Assembly: GCF_014648515.1 (NCBI RefSeq)
Contig: NZ_BMRG01000015.1
Location: 31,620-95,619, forward strand
Direction of reading: 5' to 3'
Origin: Saccharothrix coeruleofusca
Lineage (GTDB): Bacteria; Actinomycetota; Actinomycetes; Mycobacteriales; Pseudonocardiaceae
DNA: 64,000 nucleotides
Positions 1 to 8,101 of the stretch are shown piece after piece. The notes below the pieces were generated by a model, which saw only the letters and a program-made list of their open reading frames with translations, made no database searches and was not told the origin of the DNA. Position 1 is the stretch's first letter; every line of letters begins with the position of its first letter. A program made the translations under genes and the position numbers.

Positions 1-857
1 AGCACGTCGAGGATTTCCAGCGAACCCTTGAACCGCGCGGCTTCCGGGGTGTCCTCGGCGGTGACGCGCAGACCCGGCACTAGGTCGCCGGTGGTCGCGA
101 ACACCACGTCGGACTCGCCCAGGGACGGCAGGACGCGCCCGATGTGGTTCAGGAACGCCGGGTTGGGCCCGACCACGAGCACGCCGTGGCGCTCCATCCG
201 CTCCCGCTGGGTGTAGAGCAGGTAGGCGACGCGGTGCAGCGCCACCACGGTCTTCCCGGTGCCGGGACCGCCCTCGATCACCAGCACACCGGGGTGGTCG
301 AGCCGGATGATGTCGTCCTGCTCCGCCTGGATCGTCGCCACGATGTCGCGCATCCCGTCACCGCGGGGCGCGTTGACCGCCGCGAGCAGGGCGGCGTCCC
401 CGCGCTCGCCACCGCCGGGACGGCCGAGCACCTCGTCGGTGAAGTCGACCACCCGGCGCCCGCGCGTGTGGAACTGGCGGCGGCGGCGCATGTTCTCCGG
501 GTTCGCCCCGGTCGCGACGTAGAACGGACGCGCCGCGGGCGCCCGCCAGTCCAGCAGCACCGGCTCGTAGTCGTTCCCCTCGTCGAACAGACCGATCCGG
601 CCGATGTAGGAGCGCTCACCCGAGACGCTGTCCAGCCTGCCGAAGCACAGCCCGCTGTCCGCCACGTCCAGCCGCTTCACCTGCTTGGCCAGCGCCCGCA
701 CCGCGACGTCCCGCTCCACGAGGGTGCCGCCGTCCCCGCGCAACGCCGCCTGGTACTCGCCCTTCACCCGCGCGCGCTCGGCGTCGAGCCGCGAGTAGAG
801 CCCGGCGACGTAGCTCCGCTCGGCGCGCAATTCCTCTTCGTAGTCCTGGTTTGACAC
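1..857 (-). CDS. helR: HelR/HelD-like RNA polymerase-remodelling helicase (truncated by window edge)
   Basis: The N-terminal 285 residues of a UvrD-like superfamily 1 motor protein of the HelD family; the rest lies beyond base 1. HelD proteins bind RNA polymerase rather than DNA and release stalled or inhibited enzyme. HelR members dislodge rifamycin and protect the polymerase. Visible are an N-terminal helical arm (residues 1-40, rich in E, R and Y), the HelD-typical block YIGRIGLFDE...VLLDWRAPAARPFY (about 75-110), and the Walker A motif GGPGTGKT near residues 195-202. GTG at 857 is chosen because the HelD N-terminus begins there; its ribosome-binding site is weak. An RAE lies about 170 bases upstream, which separates HelR from housekeeping HelD. 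The HelR subtype is inferred from that element; the family is certain. Confidence 0.88.
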   Translation of the reverse strand, partial: MSNQDYEEELRAERSYVAGLYSRLDAERARVKGEYQAALRGDGGTLVERDVAVRALAKQVKRLDVADSGLCFGRLDSVSGERSYIGRIGLFDEGNDYEPVLLDWRAPAARPFYVATGANPENMRRRRQFHTRGRRVVDFTDEVLGRPGGGERGDAALLAAVNAPRGDGMRDIVATIQAEQDDIIRLDHPGVLVIEGGPGTGKTVVALHRVAYLLYTQRERMERHGVLVVGPNPAFLNHIGRVLPSLGESDVVFATTGDLVPGLRVTAEDTPEAARFKGSLEILDV

Positions 858-891
858 ATTTCCCCCGGTGCGGCTAAAATGGTTCCAGATA

Positions 892-927
892 CGGCCTGCC
901 ATCCCTTGCCCTGCGGATGGCAGGCCG
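892..927 (-). promoter_or_regulatory. Hairpin in the helR leader
   Basis: Perfect 13-bp arms CGGCCTGCCATCC (892-904) and GGATGGCAGGCCG (915-927) with a 10-base loop, lying between the RAE and the helR start. It would fold in the 5' leader. There is no U-run after it on the helR strand, so it is not a typical terminator; on the other strand a T-rich stretch follows. A role in attenuation is possible but unproven. Confidence 0.6.
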
Positions 928-1025
928 ATTTTCTATTGTCCGCCGCTTGTCAAACCTGGTGCCGAACACGCACTCGGCTGCTCCTGTTCCACGCAGGTCC
1001 CGGCTTCGAGCGGGAATTCTGCGGC

Positions 1026-1064
1026 CCCACCGGGGGCTTGCCGCAAGTCCCCCGGTGGGCTATA
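1026..1064 (-). promoter_or_regulatory. Rifamycin-associated element (RAE) and -10 box of helR
   Basis: A long inverted repeat with arms CCCACCGGGGG (1026-1036) and CCCCCGGTGGG (1049-1059). Read on the minus strand its core is CTTGCGGCAAG (1047 to 1037), the core of the published RAE that makes actinomycete rifamycin-inactivation genes drug-inducible. A TATAGC hexamer (1064 to 1059) lies exactly 11 bases upstream of the core, the same as in the second RAE of this window. If TATAGC is the -10 box, the RAE lies in the first transcribed bases. Confidence 0.85.
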
Positions 1065-1103
1065 CCTTGGAGTGGGACGAAAGACATCCCGCATCGCCCC
1101 GGC

Positions 1104-2018
1104 TCAACGGCACAGGACGATCTCGCGCGCCATGTGCGAAAGCTTCTCGGGATTGCGCACGGCGTAGAGCCCGCTGATCAGACCGTCGTCGACGCGCACC
1201 GCCACGACGGTGTCGATCTCGCCGTCGAGCAGGACGACCAGCGCCGGGCAGCCGTTGACCTGCGCGGGCCGCAGCGACAGCGCGTCGGCGACGCGCTCCA
1301 GCCCGGCGGTCATCAGACGCCCCACCTTGTCGGCCCCCACGACGGGCCGCAGGACGGCCTGCTTCACCCCGCCGCCGTCACCCAGCAGGACGACGTCGGG
1401 AGCCAGCAGGTCGAGCAGGCCGCGCAGGTCCCCCGTCTCCACCGCCCGCCGGAACGCCTCCAGCACGCCGCGGGTCTGGGCCGGGGACACGGCCCCGCGC
1501 GGCCTGCGCGCCGCGACGTGCGCCCGCGCCCGGTGGGCGATCTGGCGGACCGCGGCGGGAGTCTTGCCGACGGCTTCGGCGATCTCGTCGTAGGCCAGGC
1601 CGAACACCTCGCGCAGCACGAACACCGCGCGCTCGGTCGGCCCCAGCGTCTCCAGCACCAGCAGCATCGCCATCGAGACGCTGTCGGCCAGCTCCACGTC
1701 CTCGGCCACGTCGGGCGCGGTCAGCAGCGGCTCGGGCAGCCAGGGGCCGACGTAGGACTCCTTGCGGCGGCCCAGCGCGCGCAGCCTGCCCAGCGCCTGG
1801 CGGGTGGTGATCCGGACCAGGTACGCGCGCTGGTCGCGCACCTGGTCGAGGTCGACGCCCGCCCACCGCAGCCAGGTCTCCTGCAGGACGTCCTCGGCGT
1901 CGGCCGCCGAGCCGAGCATCTCGTAGGCGACGGTGAACAGCAGGTTGCGGTGGGCGAGGAATGCCTCGGTGGCGGGGTCGGGGCGACCGTGGGGTGCGAC
2001 CTGCGACGTACCGGCCAT
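1104..2018 (-). CDS. ECF41-family RNA polymerase sigma factor (SigJ-like) with SnoaL-like C-terminal domain
   Basis: 304 residues. Sigma region 2 (about 20-90, with DAEDVLQETWLRW) and region 4 (about 115-170, with AYDEIAEAVGKTPAAVRQ) are followed by a SnoaL/NTF2-like extension of about 120 residues. The extension carries the two ECF41 signatures: a DGGG motif near residue 212 and NPEKL near 288. In this family the extension, not an anti-sigma factor, controls activity. ATG 2018 has a strong ribosome-binding site (GAGGGGAG). It diverges from an AhpD-like gene, the classic partner type of ECF41 factors (carboxymuconolactone decarboxylase, oxidoreductase or epimerase). The signal sensed is unknown. 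Confidence 0.92.
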   Translation of the reverse strand: MAGTSQVAPHGRPDPATEAFLAHRNLLFTVAYEMLGSAADAEDVLQETWLRWAGVDLDQVRDQRAYLVRITTRQALGRLRALGRRKESYVGPWLPEPLLTAPDVAEDVELADSVSMAMLLVLETLGPTERAVFVLREVFGLAYDEIAEAVGKTPAAVRQIAHRARAHVAARRPRGAVSPAQTRGVLEAFRRAVETGDLRGLLDLLAPDVVLLGDGGGVKQAVLRPVVGADKVGRLMTAGLERVADALSLRPAQVNGCPALVVLLDGEIDTVVAVRVDDGLISGLYAVRNPEKLSHMAREIVLCR

Positions 2019-2057
2019 GAGTGGTTCTCCCCTCGCGCGTGACTGCGTTGCCCATCA

Positions 2058-2145
2058 GATGCCGCGGCCCGTCGTGCTGTGACACCCATCCGCCGTGGCG
2101 TGCGTCACGCCGCCGTGCTGTCACGGGGGCAGGCGCGCGGGCATC
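2058..2145. promoter_or_regulatory. Pair of divergent ECF41-type promoters
   Basis: On the minus strand TGTCACA (2084-2078) is followed after 16 bases by CATC (2061-2058), toward the sigma gene. On the plus strand TGTCACG (2119-2125) is followed after 16 bases by CATC (2142-2145), toward the AhpD-like gene. The reported ECF41 target is close to TGTCACA with a CGTC-like -10. Equal spacing and near-equal boxes on both sides support autoregulation plus control of the partner. Confidence 0.7.
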
Positions 2146-2184
2146 TGGTGTTCGTCCGGTGCCGCACCACGAGAGGACGAAGTC

Positions 2185-2670
2185 ATGGACGCCCGGTTCG
2201 ACCTGTTCCACAACGAGATCGCCGCGAAGTTCGCCAAGCGGTTCGCCAACACCGGCATGGTGGTCCACCAGTCGCCGCTGCCGAAGTCCACTCAGGAACT
2301 GGTGTCGCTGCGCGCCAGCCAGATCAACGGCTGCGGCTGGTGCGTCGACATGCACGTCAAGGAGGCCGCGGCGGCGGGCGAGACCCCGGTCCGGCTCGCC
2401 CTGGTCGCGGTCTGGCGCGAGTCCACCGTGTTCACCGAGGCCGAGCGGGCCGCGCTGGCGTTCGCCGAGGAGGGCACCCGGCTCGCCGACGCGCACACCG
2501 GCGTGTCCGACCAGACCTGGGCCCTGGTGCGCGAGCACTACGACGACGACCAGGTGGCCGCGCTGATCTGCCTGGTGGCCCTGATCAACGCGGCCAACCG
2601 GCTCGCCGTGATCGCGCACCAGCGCGGGGGTTCCTACGAGCCCGGCGCGTTCGCCGCCGCGTTCGACTGA
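2185..2670 (+). CDS. AhpD-like/carboxymuconolactone decarboxylase-family protein
   Basis: 161 residues of the all-helical AhpD fold, related to the alkylhydroperoxidase partner that reduces peroxides through a CxxC disulfide. The motif CGWC sits at residues 50-53 with a histidine at 57 (CVDMH context), as in peroxidase-competent members. ATG 2185 is preferred over an in-frame upstream start at 2095: it follows GAGAGGACG and matches the family N-terminus, and the longer form would span the promoter. It is very likely the target of the divergent ECF41 sigma factor. The physiological substrate is not known for such partners. Confidence 0.88.
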   Translation: MDARFDLFHNEIAAKFAKRFANTGMVVHQSPLPKSTQELVSLRASQINGCGWCVDMHVKEAAAAGETPVRLALVAVWRESTVFTEAERAALAFAEEGTRLADAHTGVSDQTWALVREHYDDDQVAALICLVALINAANRLAVIAHQRGGSYEPGAFAAAFD

Positions 2671-2687
2671 TCCGGGGAGGAAAGAGC

Positions 2688-2735
2688 ACAGTGGACGGTG
2701 ACGGAGAAGGAGAAGGACTCTGTCCCGTCCACTGT
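2688..2735 (+). terminator. Inverted repeat after the AhpD-like gene
   Basis: 11-bp arms ACAGTGGACGG (2688-2698) and CCGTCCACTGT (2725-2735) with a 26-base purine-rich spacer. It may terminate the AhpD-like transcript. It also overlaps where the -35 region of the next promoter should be, so an operator role is possible. Confidence 0.45.
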
Positions 2736-2740
2736 CAACA

Positions 2741-2775
2741 TATAGCGCAACCGGGGCCTTGCGGCAAGACCCCGG
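2741..2775 (+). promoter_or_regulatory. Rifamycin-associated element (RAE) and -10 box of rox
   Basis: TATAGC (2741-2746), then 11 bases, then the RAE core CTTGCGGCAAG (2758-2768) inside an inverted repeat CCGGGG...CCCCGG (2751-2775). The element ends 41 bases before the monooxygenase start. Box, core and spacing match the element upstream of helR exactly, so both genes should answer to the same rifamycin signal. Confidence 0.88.
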
Positions 2776-2816
2776 TCCTGCCCCAGAATCCTCCGCCGTA
2801 AGCGGGAACTGGGGAA

Positions 2817-4364
2817 ATGAGGAACGCCGAAGTGCGTGCGCCGTGGGAAACCGATGTGATCGTGGTGGGCGCGGGCCCCACCGGCCTGATGCTGGCCGCC
2901 GAGCTGCGCCTGGCCGGGGTGCGGGTGCTGCTGCTGGAGCGGCACCCGCGGCAGCGGCAGACGCCGAGGGCGGGCGGGCTGGGCGGGCAGGTCGTGCACC
3001 TGCTGCGCTACCGGGGGCTGCTGGAGCGGGTCAGGGAGGTCGTCCCCGGTCCCCATCCCGCTCCGCGGTTCCCGTTCGGCGGTGTGCACCTGGACCTCAC
3101 GGGGCTGGCCGATCCCCCGCTGCAGGCGCTGCCGCTGCCGCAGACGCGGCTGGAGCACCTGCTCGACGAACGGGCCCGCGAACTCGGCGCCGAGGTGCGC
3201 CGCGGACACGAGGTGACGGGGTTCGCCCAGGACGACGACGCGGTGACCGCAGAGGTGCGCGGCCCGGACGGACCGTACCGGGTCAGCGCCCGGTACCTGG
3301 TGGGCTGCGACGGCGGGCGCAGTCGGGTACGCACCATGGCGGGCATCCCGTTCCCCGGCACCACCTACCCGGAAGTCAACCGGCTGGGGCAGGTCACCTT
3401 GCACGACTCGGTGACCGCGCTGGACAACGGCGACCTCGACGTGCCCGGCCTGGGCCGGGTGCGGGCGGGGTTCACCCGCACCGAGGCGGGCATGTTCGCG
3501 GTCGGCTCGCTCACCCCCGGCGTGCTGCTCATCCAGACCACCGAGGACGAGGCCGCCGAAGTCGACGACGACGCGCCGATGACGCTGACCGAGCTGCGGG
3601 ACAGCATCCGCCGCGTGCTCGGCGGGGAGCTGCCCCTGGGCGACCCGCTGCGGCTGTCCCGCTACCAGTTCCAGGCCCGGCAGGCCGAGCGTTACCGCGA
3701 CGGGCGCGTCCTGCTGGCGGGCGACGCGGCGCACCTGCTCCCCGCCACGGGTGTGGCGATCAACGCGGGCGCGCTCGACGCGGTCAACCTCGCCTGGAAA
3801 CTGGCCGCCGAGGTCCACGGCTGGGCGCCGCCCGGCCTGCTGGACACCTACCACGAGGAACGTCACTTCGCGGGCGCGCGGGCGCTGCTGCAGACCAGGG
3901 CGCAGGTGGCGCTGCGGCGCGGGCACGACCCGGCCGCCCAAGCCCTGCGCGAGGTGTTCCAGGAACTGCTCCGCGACGAGCAGCCCCGGCGCCGCCTGGC
4001 GGCCCTCGTCGCGGGGGCCGACACCCGCTACCCCGACGCCGCCGCCGACCACCCGCTGACCGGGGCCTTCGTGCCCGACCTCGACCTGCGCACCGACCAG
4101 GGCGCCACCAGCGTCGCGGAGCTCATGCGCGCCGCGCGGCCCGTCCTGCTCGACCTCGCCGACCGACCGGAGCTGCGCCGGGCCGCCGAGGACTGGGGGC
4201 ACCGCGTCGACCTGCGCACCGCGAAGACCGGTGACCGACCGGCCGACGCACTGCTCATCCGCCCCGACGCCCACGTGGCCTGGACCGTTCCCCTGGACCA
4301 GCCCGCCGACACCGCCGTCCCCGCGCTGCGGGAGGCGCTGGCCCGCTGGTTCGGCACGCCGTGA
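2817..4364 (+). CDS. rox: Rox-like class A flavin monooxygenase, probable rifamycin-inactivating enzyme
   Basis: 515 residues of the PHBH-fold, NADPH- and FAD-dependent aromatic hydroxylase family. Rox enzymes hydroxylate the naphthyl ring of rifamycins, which linearises the drug. Visible are the FAD-binding GAGPTGLMLA (about 18-27), the DG motif GCDGGRS (about 162-168), the second FAD motif GRVLLAGDAAHL (about 297-308), and a C-terminal thioredoxin-like region typical of this class. It is somewhat longer than characterised Rox proteins (about 475). Sequence alone would give only a general FAD monooxygenase; the RAE directly upstream makes rifamycin the likely substrate. Confidence 0.75.
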   Translation: MRNAEVRAPWETDVIVVGAGPTGLMLAAELRLAGVRVLLLERHPRQRQTPRAGGLGGQVVHLLRYRGLLERVREVVPGPHPAPRFPFGGVHLDLTGLADPPLQALPLPQTRLEHLLDERARELGAEVRRGHEVTGFAQDDDAVTAEVRGPDGPYRVSARYLVGCDGGRSRVRTMAGIPFPGTTYPEVNRLGQVTLHDSVTALDNGDLDVPGLGRVRAGFTRTEAGMFAVGSLTPGVLLIQTTEDEAAEVDDDAPMTLTELRDSIRRVLGGELPLGDPLRLSRYQFQARQAERYRDGRVLLAGDAAHLLPATGVAINAGALDAVNLAWKLAAEVHGWAPPGLLDTYHEERHFAGARALLQTRAQVALRRGHDPAAQALREVFQELLRDEQPRRRLAALVAGADTRYPDAAADHPLTGAFVPDLDLRTDQGATSVAELMRAARPVLLDLADRPELRRAAEDWGHRVDLRTAKTGDRPADALLIRPDAHVAWTVPLDQPADTAVPALREALARWFGTP

Positions 4365-4482
4365 GACCGGCGGTCCGCAAGAGGTGAGGATCACACGCTT
4401 TTCGTCCGGCAGATGACCGGTAGGCCCAGGTCGCGGACATAGGGTCGGCCCGTCATCCCGACACGGAGGAGGAGCGACGGCG

Positions 4483-4971
4483 TTGGCCAAGGTGCAGTCG
4501 GACCCGCAGCGCGTGGAGCAGGACGCCCGCACCAGGTTCGCCAACCTGGACGAACCGCCCCCGGCCGTCCGCGACGCCGACAACCGCCTGGTGCAGCTGA
4601 CGCCGAACGCCCGGTTCCTGGAGATCAGGCGCCGGGCCCGGCTGATCGCCGTCAGCGACGGGCTCGCCGAGGCCGTGGCCCTCCTGCTCGGCGGCGACGG
4701 CGCGCGGGTGAGCGTGGACCACGTGCGGGTCGACCCCGCCGAGTCCCGCGACGAGCAGGTGATGGCCGTGCGGGGCACCATCCGGGGCGTTGACGCGGTG
4801 GTGCCCCTGCGGCCCGGCGCCCTGCACCTGCACGCCTACCCGGCCACCGACGACATCGAGCTCACCGGTGAGCCGCTGCTGAGCGTCGAGCTGTCGCCCG
4901 ATGTCCGCCAGAGCGACGGCTGGGTGCCCGCGGCGGCCATCGTCGCCGCGCTGCGGGAGCACTTCGGCTGA
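4483..4971 (+). CDS. Conserved hypothetical protein, 162 residues
   Basis: Not recognised. It starts at TTG 4483 behind a good ribosome-binding site (GGAGGAGG, 4466-4473). It is soluble and highly charged (many R, D, E and V), with no signal peptide, membrane segment or cysteine. Residues 45-165 look like one alpha/beta domain (a repeated pattern of short hydrophobic strands). It lies 118 bases after rox with no clear terminator between, so read-through from rox is possible. Coding bias at third positions is strong, which supports a real gene. Confidence 0.7.
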   Translation: MAKVQSDPQRVEQDARTRFANLDEPPPAVRDADNRLVQLTPNARFLEIRRRARLIAVSDGLAEAVALLLGGDGARVSVDHVRVDPAESRDEQVMAVRGTIRGVDAVVPLRPGALHLHAYPATDDIELTGEPLLSVELSPDVRQSDGWVPAAAIVAALREHFG

Positions 4972-4981
4972 AGCCGGGCCG

Positions 4982-6121
4982 TCAGGGCAGGGTCCACCGG
5001 AACGCGCGCGAGGTGTCGCGGTACAGGGTGTTGCCGACCACCACGCCCGCGTTGTTCAGCGCCGCCGGTTTCGCCGGGAGGTCGTCGGGGGTGGGCAGTC
5101 CGATGAGGACACCGGCGCGCCAGTGGAACGGGCGCGGCTGCCCGTCGACGGTGTGCCAGCCGACGACCTCGCCGCGGTCGTTCACCGCGACGGCCTCGCT
5201 CTCGCCGGACGTGCCGAGGTCGACCAGCGCGCCGTCGCGCCACAGCGCCGCCTCGCGCACCCCCTCGTCGAGGTGCCAGCCCACCACGTCGCCGTCCTCG
5301 TTGATCGCGCGGGCGTTGTCGGCGACGCCTGCGACGTCGCCGGGCAGGACCGCGGGCCGGTCGGCGGTCCACACCACCGCCCGGCTGGTCGAGCCCACCG
5401 ACCAGGTCGCGGCGACCGAGTCGGACTCGTTGATCGCCGCGACGGAGTAGGAACCCCCGTCCCCCGCGACGGGCAGCCGGGCGCAGCCGGTGGCCGAGCA
5501 GCGGAACGCGAAGGCGGCGGCGCCGTCCTTGGGCGCCAGGGAGCCCGCTGTCGAACCCCGGTGGTTCGCGGCCTGGTGGTACGACCGCGCGCCCTGGGGG
5601 GACAGCGGCAGGTCGGCGAACGCACCCTGCCGCCACGCGCCCGCGCGGTCGTTGTCGTAGAATTCGGGGTCGTTCACGTTGTTGTACCCGACCGGGATGA
5701 CGCCCGCGTCGCTGATGTCGCGGATCGTCATGCGGCCCGTCCCGCGCTGCGGTGGTGTCCGGTCGACCACCCGGCCGTTCTCCCAGGCGCGTGCGTAGTG
5801 GACTTGGGCGCCGCCCTCCTTGGTGACGAACGAGAACACCACGTCGCCGCGCTCGTTGATGCCGCTGCCGTGACCGGTTCCCAGGATGGCGGGTGTCGTG
5901 CCGTCCCAGCGGACGGCTTCGAGCCGACCGGGCAGCGGACCGGAGGTCGGTGGCGTCCAGCCCGACCCCGCCGCCTGTCCGGCCTCGTTGAGCGCCGACA
6001 CCACCGCGGCGGCCACGTGCGGCGGCGGTGGCAGCTCCTCGAATGCGACCGCCGCGTGGGCGGGTGGCGCGGTGAGGGCGAGCGTGGCGAGCACGGTCAG
6101 CGCGGGCGGCGACCATCGCAT
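4982..6121 (-). CDS. Secreted HAF-repeat protein
   Basis: 379 residues. A signal peptide (1-23, ending AHAA) leads to repeated units with the pattern (L/I)(N/S)(E/D)xGxVVG(W/Y)...A(A/V)xW, the extracellular HAF repeat. Examples are ALNEAGQAAG, AINEDGDVVGWHL, AVNDRGEVVGWHT and ALNNAGVVVGNT. Such proteins are exported beta-propeller-like proteins of unknown function. Near the centre an extra cysteine pair occurs (FRCSATGCARL). It ends 11 bases from the convergent upstream gene. Confidence 0.82.
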   Translation of the reverse strand: MRWSPPALTVLATLALTAPPAHAAVAFEELPPPPHVAAAVVSALNEAGQAAGSGWTPPTSGPLPGRLEAVRWDGTTPAILGTGHGSGINERGDVVFSFVTKEGGAQVHYARAWENGRVVDRTPPQRGTGRMTIRDISDAGVIPVGYNNVNDPEFYDNDRAGAWRQGAFADLPLSPQGARSYHQAANHRGSTAGSLAPKDGAAAFAFRCSATGCARLPVAGDGGSYSVAAINESDSVAATWSVGSTSRAVVWTADRPAVLPGDVAGVADNARAINEDGDVVGWHLDEGVREAALWRDGALVDLGTSGESEAVAVNDRGEVVGWHTVDGQPRPFHWRAGVLIGLPTPDDLPAKPAALNNAGVVVGNTLYRDTSRAFRWTLP

Positions 6122-6231
6122 GGCGGTACCCCTGCCTCGTCGGGTGCGTGGACGGCCAGGAGCACGGTAGTGGCGGCAGCGGCCGACCGGTCCCGCCGAG
6201 CGGGTCCACCCGCGGCTGGGCCGGTCGGGTG

Positions 6232-6630
6232 TCAGGACAGCGGCAGGTCCGGCGGGATCTGCAGCGCCACGGTGATCAGCGAGTGGATGCGGTTGGCGAT
6301 GGCCGCCAGCAGGCCGTGCACCTCCGGCGACGCGGTCTCCGCGGCGGTGTGCAGGGTGCGCAGGTCCTCGTCGATGCGCCCGAGGATCGCGCCGACGTCG
6401 GCGGTGCGCGCGGACAGCGCCGCGGCGATCTCCTCCAGCGGCAGGCCCTGCACCTCCAGTCGGCGCACGAGGTGGATGCGGTCCACGTCGTCGGCGGTGT
6501 AGAGGCGGTAGTTGCTCGCCGTCCGCTTGGCGGGCGTGAGCAGGCCGAGCGTGGTGTAGTAGTCCACCGTGCGGATGCTGACGCCCGCACGGGTGGCCAG
6601 CTCGCCGATCCTCAGCAGCGCTTCCGCCAC
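6232..6630 (-). CDS. MerR-family transcriptional regulator
   Basis: 132 residues. The winged-helix MerR domain occupies residues 3-72: RIGELATRAGVSIRTVDYYTTLGLL, then the SNYRLY wing and a second helical pair. It is followed by a coiled-coil dimerisation helix and no ligand-binding domain of size. GTG 6630 is chosen because the MerR consensus starts there and GGAGGGGG precedes it; upstream in-frame codons would run through the operator region. It diverges from the CBS-domain membrane protein operon. The inducer is not predictable; no cysteine triad for metals is seen. Confidence 0.88.
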   Translation of the reverse strand: MAEALLRIGELATRAGVSIRTVDYYTTLGLLTPAKRTASNYRLYTADDVDRIHLVRRLEVQGLPLEEIAAALSARTADVGAILGRIDEDLRTLHTAAETASPEVHGLLAAIANRIHSLITVALQIPPDLPLS

Positions 6631-6650
6631 GACACGCCCCCTCCGCCCAA

Positions 6651-6686
6651 GTACGGAAAACCGTACAGTGTCACGTGCTACCGTGA
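6651..6686. promoter_or_regulatory. Operator dyads in the MerR/CBS divergent promoter
   Basis: Palindrome GTACGGAAAACCGTAC (6651-6666) and a second dyad TCACG-N6-CGTGA (6671-6686). The latter has the spacing of MerR-type sites. Both lie 20-55 bases upstream of the MerR start, so autoregulation is likely. Confidence 0.55.
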
Positions 6687-6775
6687 AGTATGCCTGACGA
6701 CGCTGACGCCGACGCGTGTAGTAGCAGGCCGGGTGCGTCCCGGCTGAGCGAGTTCGTCCCCGCCGCGGGTGCGGC

Positions 6776-8101
6776 GTGGTGATCCTGTCCGGTCTCGCGG
6801 CGATCGTGGTGCTGACCGCCGCCACCGGTTACTTCGTGGCCCAGGAGTTCGCCTACATGGCGGTCGACCGGGGCAGGCTCCAGCACTTGGCCGAGGGCGG
6901 CGACCGGGCCGCCGCGCGGGCGCTGCGGGTGACCCGGCGGCTGTCGTTCATGCTCTCCGGCGCCCAGCTGGGCATCACGGTGACCGCGCTGCTGGCCGGT
7001 TACGCGGCCGAGCCGCTGCTGGGGGCGGGGCTGGCCGCGCTGCTGGGGCCCACCGGCCTGCCCGAGGCCGCGGCGGTGCCGCTGTCGATGGCGGTGGCGC
7101 TGGTGTTCGCCACGGCGGTGCAGATGGTGCTCGGCGAGCTGCTGCCGAAGAACCTGGCCATCGCCGAGCCCGAAGCGCTGGCCAAGGCGCTCGCGGGCAG
7201 CACGCTGGCCTACCTGGCCGTGGCGGGCCCGGTGATCCGGCTGTTCGACACCGCGGCCACCGGGCTGTTGCGCGCCATGGGCGTCGAGCCGGTGGAGGAG
7301 CTGCCGCAGGGCGCGGACCCCGAGGACCTGCGCCGGATCATCGGCGACGCGGCCAGCCAGGGCCACCTCGACGCGGAGCTGACGCGGCTGCTGGAGCACG
7401 GGCTGGGGTTCCGCGAGCTGGTCGCCGAGCAGGCGATGACGCCGCGCGTGGCGGTGCGCACCGTCCGCGCCGACGAGCCCGCCGCGCGCGTGGTGGAGCT
7501 GCTGGACACCGGGCACTCCCGGTTCCCGGTGGTCGGCGACGACCTGGACGACCTGCGCGGTGTGGTCGGGTTGGCCGAGGTGCTGGGCGTGGAGCCGGAG
7601 CGGCGCGGGTCGACCCCGGTGGGCGGCATCGCCACCCCGGCGCTGGTGGTGCCCGCGACGCTGCCGCTGCCCGCGGTGCTGGAGCGGCTGCGCGCCGAGC
7701 ACCGGCAGCTGGCGTGCGTGGTGGACGAGTTCGGCGGGTTCGCGGGCGTGGTCTCGCTGGAGGACCTGGCCGAGGAGCTGGTCGGTGAGATCCACGACGA
7801 GGACGACCTGGTCGAGGAGGTCGTCCGGCCGCTGGAGGACGGCGCCTGGCTGGTGCCCGGCCGGATGCGCGTGGACGAGATCGAGGACGCCACCGGGGTG
7901 GTGCTGCCCGCCCACGACGCCTACGACACCGTGTCCGGGCTGGTGCTGCACCGGCTCGGCCGCACGGCCCGGATCGGGGACGAGGTCGCGGTCGGGGACG
8001 TGCGCGTGCGGGTGGCCGCGGTGACGCGGAACGTGCCCGGCAGCGTGGTGCTCACCAGCCGCGCGCAGGACCGGGCGCAGGACCGGGAGGAGGCCCGGTG
8101 A
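6776..8101 (+). CDS. DUF21/CBS-pair/CorC-domain membrane protein (CNNM/HlyC family)
   Basis: 441 residues. A DUF21 transmembrane domain with about four helices (1-190) precedes two CBS domains (about 215-335) and a C-terminal CorC_HlyC domain (about 345-430, with DGAWLVPGRMRVDEI). The family is linked to divalent-cation (Mg2+ or Co2+) export or homeostasis; hemolysin names are historical. Conserved DUF21 landmarks LSGAQLGITVT and VLGELLPKNLAI are present. GTG 6776 is the start. The next gene overlaps by four bases (GTGA), so translation is coupled. Confidence 0.9.
   Translation: MVILSGLAAIVVLTAATGYFVAQEFAYMAVDRGRLQHLAEGGDRAAARALRVTRRLSFMLSGAQLGITVTALLAGYAAEPLLGAGLAALLGPTGLPEAAAVPLSMAVALVFATAVQMVLGELLPKNLAIAEPEALAKALAGSTLAYLAVAGPVIRLFDTAATGLLRAMGVEPVEELPQGADPEDLRRIIGDAASQGHLDAELTRLLEHGLGFRELVAEQAMTPRVAVRTVRADEPAARVVELLDTGHSRFPVVGDDLDDLRGVVGLAEVLGVEPERRGSTPVGGIATPALVVPATLPLPAVLERLRAEHRQLACVVDEFGGFAGVVSLEDLAEELVGEIHDEDDLVEEVVRPLEDGAWLVPGRMRVDEIEDATGVVLPAHDAYDTVSGLVLHRLGRTARIGDEVAVGDVRVRVAAVTRNVPGSVVLTSRAQDRAQDREEAR

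Noticed and set aside
6690-6782. 30-codon frame ending across the CBS-protein start (possible leader peptide)
   Set aside because: No convincing ribosome-binding site and no way to test conservation here; may be chance.
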